Origin: Lithodes maja
Taxonomy: Eukaryota; Arthropoda; Malacostraca; Decapoda; Lithodidae
Assembly (NCBI GenBank): GCA_037953745.1
Contig: JBAKBP010007433.1
Coordinates: 36,016-100,015 of the forward strand
DNA: 64,000 nucleotides
Reading direction: 5' to 3'
The translations under genes were made by a program, and so were the position numbers. Position 1 is the stretch's first letter, and each line of letters starts with the position of its first letter. The notes beneath the pieces are model-generated. The model ran no database searches, was not told where the DNA came from, and saw nothing but the letters and a program-made list of their open reading frames with translations. This document shows positions 31,428 to 41,628 of the stretch, piece after piece.

Positions 31428-34400
31428 TGTCGTCCATCATTGACGATATGCCTATTAAATAATAGCTCTCTTTCAAACACCCACGGTCAGCATGTTTGAA
31501 ACACCCGCCGCAGGGGAAAGAGTACTAACATCATAAGTGCAACCCTAATTCTCTTATGGAATCGTCTTTTTGATTGGGTACTCACTACGAAAAAACTTTG
31601 TAAAAAATAAAATATTAAAATTAACTTAAGAATTGTTATAATAGAGCTTTCCAACTCGTGGATGTCTTTTGTGGATTCTATCCAAGACGCTGAACCAGGC
31701 AGCGCCATTCCTCCTTCCTTCTCCTGCGGCCGTCACGAGTAGAGGTGCCTAGCCTGTCCTCCGCTTTATTCGACATTCGTTCAACTGTAGTGAGTCTTTT
31801 GCTCATTTGTATCTAACTGAGGTGTTCTAGAATAGGTTTAGAGTACCTAGGACTGGCGGCCCCATTGGGACCCACTGCAGGGAAGTGTTAAAATAGGGTA
31901 CTTGTGTGTAGGCGCCCAGTCGGTCCGTATTGGACACGCGCGCCATGTGTATTTGTTTTTGTGCTGCGCCTTAGCTTTGCTATAACCTAGTTATATAGGA
32001 GTCTATATATCCGCGGAGCTATGTTACTAGCCATCTCTATGAGGTAGTAACATTTGTTGTGTGTTATAGCAGACGTTCTGGTCTAAGAGTTGCCCCATGT
32101 GGTGTGGAACTTTCCAGAATCCTAGTTTGCTAATTTTCCCCTCTGGCGTGGGGCGTTATGCGTTCGCTGCTGCTGTGTTATCATCGGAGGTAAGGGTATC
32201 GTATTCATCGTAATAATGACCTTGAGCCTCGTGGTCAGCCTCATTAGGGGTATTCTTAGTCGGCTAGGGGTATTATTTATTGCTTAATTTATACTGTGTG
32301 TTACACCTAAGAAGTGACCTTCGCTTTCATGTGGTGATATTATACATGTTGGTAAGGTGTCAGGAGACGTTCTGACTTATTTGGTGGGTTTTTTTGTTGG
32401 CGGCTGACGTGCTCGGACAAGTCGGTACCTTCGAAATTTGTTTTTTCCTTCCGGCGATCTTTACCGTGTATTGATGCCAGAAGCTCGCCTTGCAGGCGAG
32501 CAGGGAATATTCGAATAAACCCAGCGTGGTGTGGTGTACCACTAGACTCCTGGCGGAAGTGCAGATTCCTAAGGGAGTGATTTCGGCCCGCCCATTAGTT
32601 TCCAGATTTTAAAATGTTCGGCCCATTAGTTTGGCGATTTTAAGACCTTTCGCTCTATTTCTTTGACAATATTATGACTTTTTGTGTCACTTAGGTGTCG
32701 ATTTTTCCCTGGCGAGCAATAGTGAGCCATTAATCTATCGAAAAATGTACAAATTTATCTTGAAGGAGGGTCTTTGGGGGGTGGGGGGTTAAGCTTGATG
32801 GAGGTCTAGGGAGGAAACTAAAAACAAATATACATAATAAAAAGACAAATAAAGGAGCAAATAAATAATACGATCCCCCCTCAATGCATTATGGTACAAG
32901 TGTAAAAGTATAATAAATATATTGATGCTTTGCAATTGTATTTACTAATCCTGGAACCAATAAAAAATCACCTCAAAATCAAATTAGGAAATGGAACTTA
33001 ATGGTATATCCTGCACATTATCGGCAACTAATATATATATATCGAGCAATGCAATTAAATTAGCTAATATAATATACCTCCCCTTTAAGAGTTAATGTTG
33101 GTACTGGTTTAATTGAATGAAGTTGAATTATCACTGATTGAGATTTACTGGTCGAAATGGTCTACCACCTACCAACACAGGCTGGCAAACTAAAAGACAT
33201 CAATCTTCTTTCCAACCACCACCTTTGTGATGTCTTGTTTGACTACCCACAACTAAAGTTAGCGCCAGCGAACTTGACAATAATCTTGACCCCTAAATTT
33301 CTTATAACTCAAAATGAATGAATGCAATCGGGCTGAAGTTTCTATCATGTGGGAAGAGTTCACCACGAAATAGATGTGGATATTTACAGCCAGTTTCCTC
33401 AAGGTCTTTTTGAGTTTCAAAGAGGCATAGGATCAAGATAAGTTGTCAAATTTGTTGGTGCTACCTTTATAACTCCTGTCATGGCCCCCTGGTATGAAGC
33501 CCCCTGTCTTCATCCATGTCACCCCCTCGGGCATCCTAGCTATTACCACCCTGTTACTCCGCCCTAGCCGCTTATGACACACCATCCAGTCTATAGTCCC
33601 CTCATAATTATCTATACTTCTACAGTACTTACATATTTGTGGACTGGTGTATCAGCAGTATGTCATTACATCCCTAATCCTGATCCTGTCCCCAATCACT
33701 TATCCCCATGCCCAACCCCCGCACATTATGCCGCCCGAGAGCAGCCCTCTGCGGGTCCCACTACGTAAACGTAGAATGTGGCTTACATGGACCCTTCCTC
33801 ACCAAGTAGGCTGAGGGTCTGGGAAGCCCACCAGGTGAAATAACGATAATTATTCAGAAAAGACTCGCCGCCTTCTTATAAGTAATTTATTTGGGACAAT
33901 GCAGGTCTATGGAATCCTTATACTGTACTCATGTATAATCCACTGTGGGAGAATAATTTTGATTACATTAATAAAACTCGATATTACTGGAAAAAACACC
34001 AAGTCCCATCATATATCACTCCCAGAGCTCCCTTGAACGTCCTCGCTGTTTACAAACGTTTTCATTATAGATAATTGATATTTGCCCCCTGCTGGCAACA
34101 TAGATGTTGATTTCAATCCCCCCTCAACCCATCTTGTATCCCACGTTGGAATTATAACTAAAAGCATTGAAATGCTAATTTTTCAAAATCTGGAGGAAAA
34201 AACATGAAAAATAAGGGCCTTTTCTTTATAATTACCAAATTAATGGTCCATAGTTCCCATAATGCCCCTGAATGTGATTAAATGGTCAAAACAATACAAA
34301 TCCGGTGACCTTGTACTATAAATACTTATTAACACTTGACCCTTACCTTTAATGACCCGGAAGGAAGTTCTACATCACCGTCGTCAGTAATCTACTGCAG

Positions 34401-35071
34401 AACTGGCCTATCCTCCGCTAGGGGGGATAACTAAAATGGGTTCCTAGCCGCTTACTCACTTCGGTATAATTCTAGCGGTGGCTCCAACTCGATTTGGATA
34501 TCAAAATAATTTGTAACATCCAGGATCACTTTTAGTAATATGGCTACAACTTCAGTCAAGCCGGGGTTCTTCATTAATTGCATATAGCCACTAGCGCTGC
34601 TAAATTGCACACATTCAAAAGTACAGTACTTTTCAACCGTACTGTCACAAATGTACAGTCATGAGACATAGTACCTGCACACCCAATTGAATCTTAGAAG
34701 TCAAGTTGTGCGGAATTTCGGTGTGAGTATCCTACGTTCGAGTCTTTGGAGTACCACATGTATTTATTACTTTCATTGATTTCATTAGTTAAAATTAATT
34801 GGCAAGTTGGTGAAAACAAATATGAATTAGATAGTTAAAATAGGACTTCAGAGGCTATCAACCCTTCTGGATTATTAAGCCAGCACACTGTAAGTCACGA
34901 ATAGCATCAGGACTGGAACCCCTTTTCGAGAACTCCAGTCCATTTGCCTCTGGTATGGAACAGAGCATTGGATTGTCTCGCTTGGGTTCAATACATATGC
35001 AAATGGGTGTACAGGTATTATGGTTCATGACTGTACTCAGTTACCGGTGTTACTCAACCGTCCAATCACAA
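31428..35071. other. non-coding stretch between the nest and the satellite
   Basis: 3.6 kb of mostly AT-rich sequence with only short ORFs. Visible items are a duplicated GCCCATTAGTTT word (32590-32640), the foldback-arm fragment at 32697, and a small palindrome at 33762 (CTACGTAAACGTAG). No RT, integrase or LTR of the BEL relic is recognisable here. Confidence 0.5.
32697..32755. repeat. fragment of the foldback element seen at 4401-4783
   Basis: AGGTGTCGATTTTTCCCTGG followed by CGAGCAATAGTGAGCC matches the inner arm at 4505-4540 with a few changes, then runs into CGAAAAATGTACAAAT as at 4580-4600. Only one arm is present. Confidence 0.6.
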
Positions 35072-35075
35072 TTAA

Positions 35076-35285
35076 CCCCTTCTGCACGATCACGTCATTT
35101 TTCACCATATTCTGATTGATTAACATTAGACTATTTTCTTTAGTATACAATCTAACTCTACGACTCAAATGGGTAAATACGATCTCAGTAAACCCTCTTA
35201 ATAACATAGGTCCTTCTTAAACTGCATAAAATCATATAATTTTAGCCAGAATCAAAGGTAAAAAGGCGTCATATTCCTCAGATGG
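35076..35285. mobile_element. MITE flanked by TTAA
   Basis: TTAA at 35072-35075 and 35286-35289. The left end, CCCCTTCTGCACGATCACGT, pairs imperfectly with the right end (TGACGCC/ATCTG words in complement). 210 bp, non-coding. It shares its CCCCTTCTG start with 14257. Confidence 0.55.
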
Positions 35286-35354
35286 TTAAAACTCAAACCG
35301 GCTCCACACAACACAGTGCTCCTTCCTCCACTGACAGAGCAACACTGAAGTAAC

Positions 35355-35371
35355 TTTTTTTTTTTTTTTTT
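35355..35371 (-). repeat. run of 17 T at the satellite edge
   Basis: The first satellite monomer starts directly after this run, missing a few bases of the unit. On the minus strand this is a 17-A tail following the satellite sequence. Confidence 0.9.
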
Positions 35372-36118
35372 GTATGTGGAGGAGCTTCCAGTGACAGTCT
35401 CAAGTAGTTTGGGTTCACTCTTATCTTGTAATAAAGGAAGGAGTAATATGTGGAGGAGCTTCCAGTGACAGTCTCAAGTAGTTTGGGTTCACTCTTATCT
35501 TGTAATAAAGGAAGGAGTAGTATGTGGAGGAGCTTCCAGTGACAGTCTAAAGTAGTTTGGGTTCACTCTTATCTTGTAATAAAGGGAGGAGTAGTATGTG
35601 GAGGAGCTTCCAGTGACAGTCTCAAGTAGTTTGGGTTCACTCTTATCTTGTAATAAAGGTAGGAGTAGTATGTGGAGGAGCTTCCAGTGACAGTGCAGTT
35701 TGGGTTCACTCTTATCTTGTAATAAAGGAAGGAGTAGTATGTGGAGGAGCTTCCAGTGACAGTCTCAAGTAGTTTGGGTTCACTCTTATTCTTATCTTGT
35801 AATAAAGGAAGGAGTAGTATGTGGAGGAGCTTCCAGTGACAGTCTCAAGTAGTTTGGGTTCACTCTTTTCTTGTAATAAAGGTAGGAGTAGTATGTGGAG
35901 GAGCTTCCAGTGACAGTCTCAAGCAGTTTGGGTTCACACTTATCTTGTATTAAAGGAAGGAGTAGTATGTGGAGGAGCTTCCAGTGACAGTCTCAAGCAG
36001 TTTGGGTTCACTCTTATCTTGTAATAAAGGAGGGAGTAGTATGTGGAGGAGCTTCCAGTGACAGTCTCAAGTAGTTTGGGTTCACTCTTATCTTGTAATA
36101 AAGGAAGGAGTAGTATGT
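35372..36118. repeat. 74-bp satellite array, block 1
   Basis: About 10 copies of a 74-bp unit containing TATGTGGAGGAGCTTCCAGT, GACAGTCTCAAGTAGTTTGG, GTTCACTCTTATCTTG and TAATAAAGG plus a variable AAGGAG-like end. It includes one shortened unit (near 35692) and one with an 8-bp internal duplication (near 35790). It ends at the CR1-like insertion. Confidence 0.97.
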
Positions 36119-36138
36119 ACAAAGGAGTACAAAGGAAA
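36119..36138 (-). repeat. 3' terminal short tandem of the CR1-like element
   Basis: Two units of a 10-bp word (GAGTACAAAG on plus). The copy at 48111 has three, and copy A has one. Short 3' tandem tails instead of poly(A) are typical of the CR1 group. Confidence 0.75.
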
Positions 36139-36328
36139 TCAAGCAACAACAGATCTAGTGACCCTTCTAGGCTGCTTGTCCTCCAAAACACTGAGGACCA
36201 AGTGTCCAAACAGTGGCTCAGAGTGGGCAAGGGAACATTGGAAAGGGAACCACTGCCCTGCCACTAATGTGGCAGGACTAGGAAGTTAGTAGGGGACACA
36301 TGGGTTAGCAACTGAGGGGAGGATAAAG

Positions 36329-37972
36329 TTATTCATTTACAAACGCAGTCAGTCGCGGCTTTGATGCGAGATATTTGTCTAGGCGGAATTTAAATGAATC
36401 AACGGTGCTGCAATCTATAACGTCTCGGGGAAGCCCATTCCACAAGTTGACAACTCGATTGAAGAAGAAATTCTTAGATTCGTGCGAGTTAAAAGATTTA
36501 CCAATAATTTTGCAACCGTTTCCCCGCGTGTAATTAGATTGGTCGATAGTGAAGTACTTACTACAGTTCATATTGTCGATGCCTTTGATGATTTTGAACA
36601 CTTGAATTAAGTCGCCTCTTAATCTGCGCTGGGTTAAAGGAAATAGATTTAATTCTCTAAGACGCTCTTCGTATGGTTTGTTCTTTAGGTTAGGTATCAT
36701 TTTGGTAACTCTACGTTGAACTCGTTCTAGCTTGTTTATATCTTTTTGGTAATAAGGGCACCAGGATTGAACGCAGTATTCCAGAAGAGGGCGGACTAAG
36801 GAAATGTAAAGGGTTAGGATAACTTCTTTGGATTTATGCTCAAATGACCTGCCTATAAAGCCAATTATTTTGTTTGCCTTCTTAACAACTTCTGAACATT
36901 GTTGACTCGGTTTTAGGTTACTCGATATTGTTACTCCCAGATCAGTTTCTCTGTTTACATTCTTAAGCTGAGTGCCATTCATCGAATAGTTTGCTTTCTC
37001 ATTTAGGTATCCGACATGTAGTACTTTACATTTATCAGCATTGAAACTCATTTGCCAAATTTGGGCCCAACATGACAATTTATCTAGATTGTGTTGCATG
37101 TCGTCAACTTGTTCTTTTGAGAGTACGCTATTTGCAATTTTTGTATCGTCAGCAAATTTTGAGATTGTGCAGGTGAGACCCTCATCTATGTCATTGATGT
37201 AAATTAGAAAGAGAATTGGTCCTAGTACCGATCCCTGGGGTACCCCGCTACTTACATTGGTCCATTTAGATGCCTTACCGTTTATGGCTACCCTTTGCTT
37301 TCTGTTGCTGAGCCAATTTTCTATCCATTTCAACACACCGTCTTGTATTCCATGCGCTTTTAGTTTTAGCAGTAAACGTTTGTGGGGAACTTTGTCAAAG
37401 GCCTTTTGAAAATCAAGGTATATAATATCTACAGCTTTACTCTCATCGTAGAGGTTGAGGATATCGTGGAAGAAGTCTAAGAGGTTTATTAAACAGGAAC
37501 GTATTTTACGAAAGCCGTGTTGAGTATCTTTAAGTATGTTATTTTCCTCTAAGTGATTTACGAGTCTGTCTCGTATGACCGTTTCTAGCATTTTACATAC
37601 AACTGAGGTTAAGCTAATTGGACGATAGTTACTGGGTAGGGATTTGCTGCCTTTTTTGAATATCGGTGTTACGTTGGCTAGCTTCCACTGATCAGGCATA
37701 GTTCCAGACTGCAAGGATTTATTGAATAGTAATGTCAGTGGTTTGGAGAGCTCATTCTTAGCTTCCTTTAGAACTCTAGGCGAGATTGTATCAGGTCCTG
37801 GCGTTTTATTTACCTTGAGTTTATCTAAACAATTCAATACTTCTCTCTCTGTAACGGTGATATTGCTTAGAACATCTGAATTATCAATCTGAATCGGCGA
37901 TGGTGTAGGGATATCACTGAGGTCTTCTGTTGTAAAAACTGATGCAAAGAAGGCATTGAGGGCATTACTCAT
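36329..37972 (-). CDS. CR1-like reverse transcriptase (ORF2 C-terminal part)
   Basis: 547 codons. RT motifs in order: NKTPGPDTISPRVLKE, ANVTPIFKKGSKSLPSNYRP, LDFQKAFDKVPHKRL, SSGVPQGSVLGPILFLIYIN, the catalytic KFADDTKIA and the thumb region LVRPLLEYCVQSWCPYYQKD, ending FVNE. It copies element RNA at a nicked target. The upstream endonuclease is in another frame: a one-base loss in an A run near 38120 puts a stop between them, so this is the 3' part of a broken ORF2 and not a separate gene. Confidence 0.88.
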   Translation of the reverse strand: MSNALNAFFASVFTTEDLSDIPTPSPIQIDNSDVLSNITVTEREVLNCLDKLKVNKTPGPDTISPRVLKEAKNELSKPLTLLFNKSLQSGTMPDQWKLANVTPIFKKGSKSLPSNYRPISLTSVVCKMLETVIRDRLVNHLEENNILKDTQHGFRKIRSCLINLLDFFHDILNLYDESKAVDIIYLDFQKAFDKVPHKRLLLKLKAHGIQDGVLKWIENWLSNRKQRVAINGKASKWTNVSSGVPQGSVLGPILFLIYINDIDEGLTCTISKFADDTKIANSVLSKEQVDDMQHNLDKLSCWAQIWQMSFNADKCKVLHVGYLNEKANYSMNGTQLKNVNRETDLGVTISSNLKPSQQCSEVVKKANKIIGFIGRSFEHKSKEVILTLYISLVRPLLEYCVQSWCPYYQKDINKLERVQRRVTKMIPNLKNKPYEERLRELNLFPLTQRRLRGDLIQVFKIIKGIDNMNCSKYFTIDQSNYTRGNGCKIIGKSFNSHESKNFFFNRVVNLWNGLPRDVIDCSTVDSFKFRLDKYLASKPRLTAFVNE

Positions 37973-38106
37973 TTGTACTTCGTCTTTGGTGTATTCTCCT
38001 TTTTCATCGACTAACGGTCCAACAGTTGAAGTAACTACTTTTTTCTTTCTGATATAACTATAGAATTCTTTCGGGTTTGTTTTACTTTGATTCGCAATAT
38101 GTAACT

Positions 38107-38784
38107 CTAAGGTCTTTTTACTTTCTTAATTAACTTTTTGGCTTTGCGTCGTAGCTCTACAAATTTCACCCGTTCTTCGTCATTTTGTGAGGATTTTAAT
38201 CTATCATTAGCAATTTTTTTAGCAAGCAGGCAGTTTGAAATATCTTTATTCCACCATTTGGGCTTATTATTATGGCCTGGACACCGTATTTTCGATGGTA
38301 TGCAGTCTTGCACTGCTTTTAGGTAAGTGGTTTCGAATAACTTCCAAGATGTATTTATGTCGTTATTGTTAATTAAAAAGCTCCAGTCAGTTTCTTTAAA
38401 CATAGCTCTAAGTTTATGGAAGTTTGCTTTCTTGAAATTAGGGACTTTTTCGATGCTACTATTTGGTTCGTTACTAGTTAACTTTAAAGTGAAAGTTATC
38501 GTACGATGGTCGCTGTTACTGAATTCATCACCAACATTCAAATTCTCTATCAATTCTTCTTTTGTTGCAAGTACAATGTCAAGAACGTTATTACCACGGG
38601 TCGGCGTTCGAACAAATTGATAAAGCGAACTCTCTTGCAAGTTCGTATACAAGTCATGTCCGGAGTGTGAAGTAAGAGTATCGCCCCACTTGGTCACAGG
38701 TAAATTAAAGTCGCCAAAAATTACGGTATCTTGTGAGTTACTTACATCTGCAATTTGTTCGTAAATTTCTCGGTCAGTTTGCAC
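38107..38784 (-). pseudogene. CR1-like endonuclease, C-terminal part and linker
   Basis: Contains VIFGDFNLPVTKW (catalytic Asp/Asn), VRTPTRGNNVLDIVL and FSNSDHRTITF, the later motifs of the EEP endonuclease, followed by a basic linker (LRRKAKKLIKKVK) that should run into RT. Both ends are frame breaks: a stop from the A-run indel at about 38120, and a shift near 38800 from the N-terminal part. Confidence 0.83.
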
Positions 38785-38819
38785 TGATTGAGCTGGAGGT
38801 CTGTATATTAACGCAAGTA

Positions 38820-39278
38820 TTATTTTTGTACCTTTATTATTCTTATTAGCACAAAAGATGTGTCAACGTTCACAATTTGAGGTTTTGACACGAGGGTCGG
38901 GTTAAGACTTTCTTTGATATAAAATAAAACGCCACCTCCATTTTTATTTATTCGGCTGTTCTCAAACATTACATAACCGGGAAGTGAATACTCTGCTAAA
39001 AAGTCTCTATCTTCTGTATTGAGCCAAGATTCTGTTATGCCAATCACATCATAATTTTCTGTAAACACTAGTTCCTCTAAATCTGAAAAATGTTTGCGTA
39101 TGCTACGAGCGTTTGCATAGAAAACCTTTAAAGTTGCGGTTTTAGAACTCGCAGAACGTTCTTTCATCGAATTTTTGGTTCTGGTCGGATCTATATTTAC
39201 ATTCATGGCTGTCCTCGGTCCTCGGTCGTTATCCCTGACGGTTTTGAATTTGGGTCGTGTTGGTGGAGCTTTATCCAA
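38820..39278 (-). pseudogene. CR1-like endonuclease, N-terminal part (start of ORF2)
   Basis: 152 codons. A basic Pro/Arg/Thr-rich lead is followed by LKVFYANARSI (first endonuclease motif), IGITESWLN (catalytic Glu) and GGGVLFYIK. The ATG at 39278 lies 27 bp after the ORF1 stop, so ORF2 is probably reached by reinitiation or a spliced/bicistronic mRNA. The frame shifts near 38810. Confidence 0.82.
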
Positions 39279-39304
39279 ATTCGCGGTTCTTGACGGATTA
39301 GTAT

Positions 39305-40354
39305 TTAATTCCTTTGTAGGTTGCCGTCCTCGCTGTCTTCGGTCCTCCTTCCTGGTTGTCCTGTGCTGAGTCGATTTCTTCTCCGAAAATCCTTCACCGC
39401 ATCGTTGAGAAGACGCCCAAAACGTGCTGCTCCCACCTGGTTCAGATGAACTCCATCGTCCGAAAACAAATAGTCATCGTAGTAGAAATTGTCCCAGGTG
39501 TCGACGAATCCCACGTTCTCCTTCCTGCAGAGGTTTGCTAGACAACGATTTGTGCTGGTGGCTATGTTGTAAAATCGGCTCTCTACACCGAGCTGGGGGA
39601 CGATTCCTGAGACGATGATCCTTGATGACTTCTCCTTAAACGACTTGATCAGCTGCTGGTACTTTAAAAGCAAATCTTCCGACCGGGTTCGCTGTACATC
39701 GTTGGATCCAACGTGGATGACGTACATTGTATTAGCAGGGGCCAGCTTTGACACTTCGTCAACTGCTGCAACTACGTCATCCACACCACCACCAGGGATA
39801 CAAAAACGCTTCCTGGTCTTAGGTGCCCTGGCGCAAAACTCTGTGAGCTGACCACGTATCATCGAGTCTCCCACGAGCCGGACTTCTTCTATTTCCTCTT
39901 CGTCATCTGAGTCTGCGAGTATCTGGAAACGGTTTTGACACTCGGTAATCGGTATGTGTTTCCTGGTCTTGGGGCAAACGTTGTTCCTCACGACACGGAA
40001 GTTGTCTTGAGGGGGAAGAGAGTCACTATTTGTATCTTGAGTATCGGAAACATCAGCTGAAGTGGCTACTGTAGGCGTTGAATTGTTGGCAGTTGACGTT
40101 GGGGCGTTGGTGGCTGCTGGAGTTGCGGTGACAATTGAAGTTTGTGGTACTCCAACGTTGAGTGTTACAAACTCTTGGAGTGATTCCAGCTTCATGGTGA
40201 GGACGTTGATCTTGTTGTAGGCTTCATCTAATTTCACTGTAAAATTCTCTCGTTGCTGACAGAGCCGGCAGACTTGAAGATCGATAGTAGCAAACATGGA
40301 CTCACCAAACCTACCGGCGCAGTTCGCACAAGCGCGAGGCATGGTGACAGTCAC
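39305..40354 (-). CDS. CR1-like ORF1 protein: zinc finger plus SGNH esterase
   Basis: 349 codons, intact. The N-terminus has a Cys-rich motif (CANCAGRF, CRLCQQ; residues 8-35) followed by a short coiled coil (about 38-65) and a Thr/Ala/Ser-rich linker. Residues about 155-330 form an SGNH/GDSL hydrolase: block I VGDSMIRG, an Asn-containing HVGSNDV, and a C-terminal DGVHLNQVGAARF with the catalytic Asp/His. ORF1 proteins with PHD-like and esterase domains are known in the CR1 group. The role is RNA binding and probably membrane or lipid contact; the esterase substrate is unknown. Confidence 0.88.
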   Translation of the reverse strand: MTVTMPRACANCAGRFGESMFATIDLQVCRLCQQRENFTVKLDEAYNKINVLTMKLESLQEFVTLNVGVPQTSIVTATPAATNAPTSTANNSTPTVATSADVSDTQDTNSDSLPPQDNFRVVRNNVCPKTRKHIPITECQNRFQILADSDDEEEIEEVRLVGDSMIRGQLTEFCARAPKTRKRFCIPGGGVDDVVAAVDEVSKLAPANTMYVIHVGSNDVQRTRSEDLLLKYQQLIKSFKEKSSRIIVSGIVPQLGVESRFYNIATSTNRCLANLCRKENVGFVDTWDNFYYDDYLFSDDGVHLNQVGAARFGRLLNDAVKDFRRRNRLSTGQPGRRTEDSEDGNLQRN

Positions 40355-40364
40355 TTTCTTCAGA

Positions 40365-40435
40365 TCACTTCACTCACTTAAAAAACAATTCACTCACTTT
40401 AAAACACTTCACTCACTTTAAAAACACTTCAATCA
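40365..40435 (-). repeat. short direct repeats before ORF1
   Basis: TTCACTCACTTTAAAA-type units are repeated about four times, just upstream of the ORF1 ATG on the minus strand. Confidence 0.75.
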
Positions 40436-40438
40436 CTG

Positions 40439-40675
40439 CAACCGAAAACAAATATGCTGAAATACGCAGAAATAGGTTATCAGGGGTGATAGCCTAACCG
40501 AAAACAAAAATGTTGAGATACGCAGAATTAGGCTTCCAGGGGCGATAGCCTAACCAAAAGTTTTTTTAAAAATTGAAATACGCAATAATAGGCTACCAGC
40601 GTTGAATAGCCTAACCGAAAATAATAAAATTGAAATTCGCAGAAATAGGCTACCAGGTGTGATAACCTAACCTTA
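40439..40675 (-). repeat. 5' UTR tandem repeat of the CR1-like element, four units of about 60 bp
   Basis: Each unit has CCGAAAA, GAAATACGCAGAAATAGGCT, ACCAG and GATAGCCTAACC in order, with modest divergence. Tandem 5' repeats with promoter activity are known in several LINE families; a promoter role here is inference. Confidence 0.8.
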
Positions 40676-41628
40676 AACAAATATATGTATAACAGAATAT
40701 GTAACTAAATATACAATTCACCAAATAGAGATTATATAAAAATAAAGTGTGACTGCACACAAGGGGTTAATATACTGTGTCAACAGATGGCCCTGGTGTC
40801 ACTGTAGCCTAGTAAAGCAGTAGCCTACTCTTTTTAGATAAAAAAGTGTATCGGTCAAAGGTTATTACAAGATCGTGCAAGCAACAACTAAAATTACAGA
40901 TATATACTGTATAGCTACAGTAGGAAACTAAATACAATATCTACAAGAGTTAATAATAAAACAGATTGGCTGGCTATAGGCTAGGCTAGGTTTGGGTTAG
41001 GTCAAAAGCTTGGCAGGTTGGGTTAGGCTAGGTTAGTTTGTACAAATACCACCCTTAGCTTAAAGTAAAATCAGTCTGAGGAGAAAAAGTCAAGAATATA
41101 TCTAGGGGGAAAAGATAAATGAATGCACTTAAATTTGGTACAAAATTTGCTGGAATTTAATATGTATAATCCCCCAAAAAGGTTTGTTTACAAAATGGCG
41201 TCGGCGTTAGTCTCTGTAGGCAGGTTAGTTAGTAAACAATATTGTTTATTAGCAAATTAATATGCAAAGCTTTACTTACATACATGGCAGTTAAATAGAT
41301 ACTTACTACAGTAGGTAATGGGTAAAATTAGGGGCTACGATTTTATATAAAATAGTAATAAGAGAGCGTTTGTTTACAAAGCAAAACAAAACAATAGATG
41401 GCGCTAGTGGCGCCCTGTCCGAGCAGGAGTCTTGTGATAAACACAAAGTTTATCAGTCAATACACAGCGAAATATCGTGCAGTGTTACTTACTAAGCTAC
41501 AGGATGGTTAAACGCGCTCTTAACCACCTTTCATGCACAAGAATGAAGAGGATGAGTAGTTAATACTTAAATTATGATCGATATCGTGAGAGCGTTGACA
41601 GAGCGTCTGCAGCGTCTGGCGGTAGCAC
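40676..41628 (-). other. remaining 5' UTR of the CR1-like element
   Basis: Non-coding. It contains GGTTAGGCTAGG-type words at 40978-41035 and ends against the satellite. The exact 5' end rests on where the satellite resumes. Confidence 0.55.

Larger units (their letters stand above)
36119..41628 (-). mobile_element. CR1-like non-LTR element, near full length, inside the satellite
   Basis: 5.5 kb on the minus strand: 5' UTR with internal repeats (about 40376-41628), ORF1 (40354-39305), ORF2 (39278-36329) and a 3' UTR ending in a GAGTACAAAG-type tandem. The join to the satellite at the 3' end shares GTAC. At the 5' end the satellite resumes at GGGTTCACTC, having lost roughly 35 bp of a monomer, so no clean target duplication is visible. 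It differs from the copy at 48111 at only a handful of positions, so both are young. ORF1 is intact; ORF2 has two frame breaks. Confidence 0.9.

Noticed and set aside
40978..41035. Interstitial telomere-like TTAGG repeat
   Set aside because: GGTTAGGCTAGG words occur but are irregular, with no run of exact TTAGG units.
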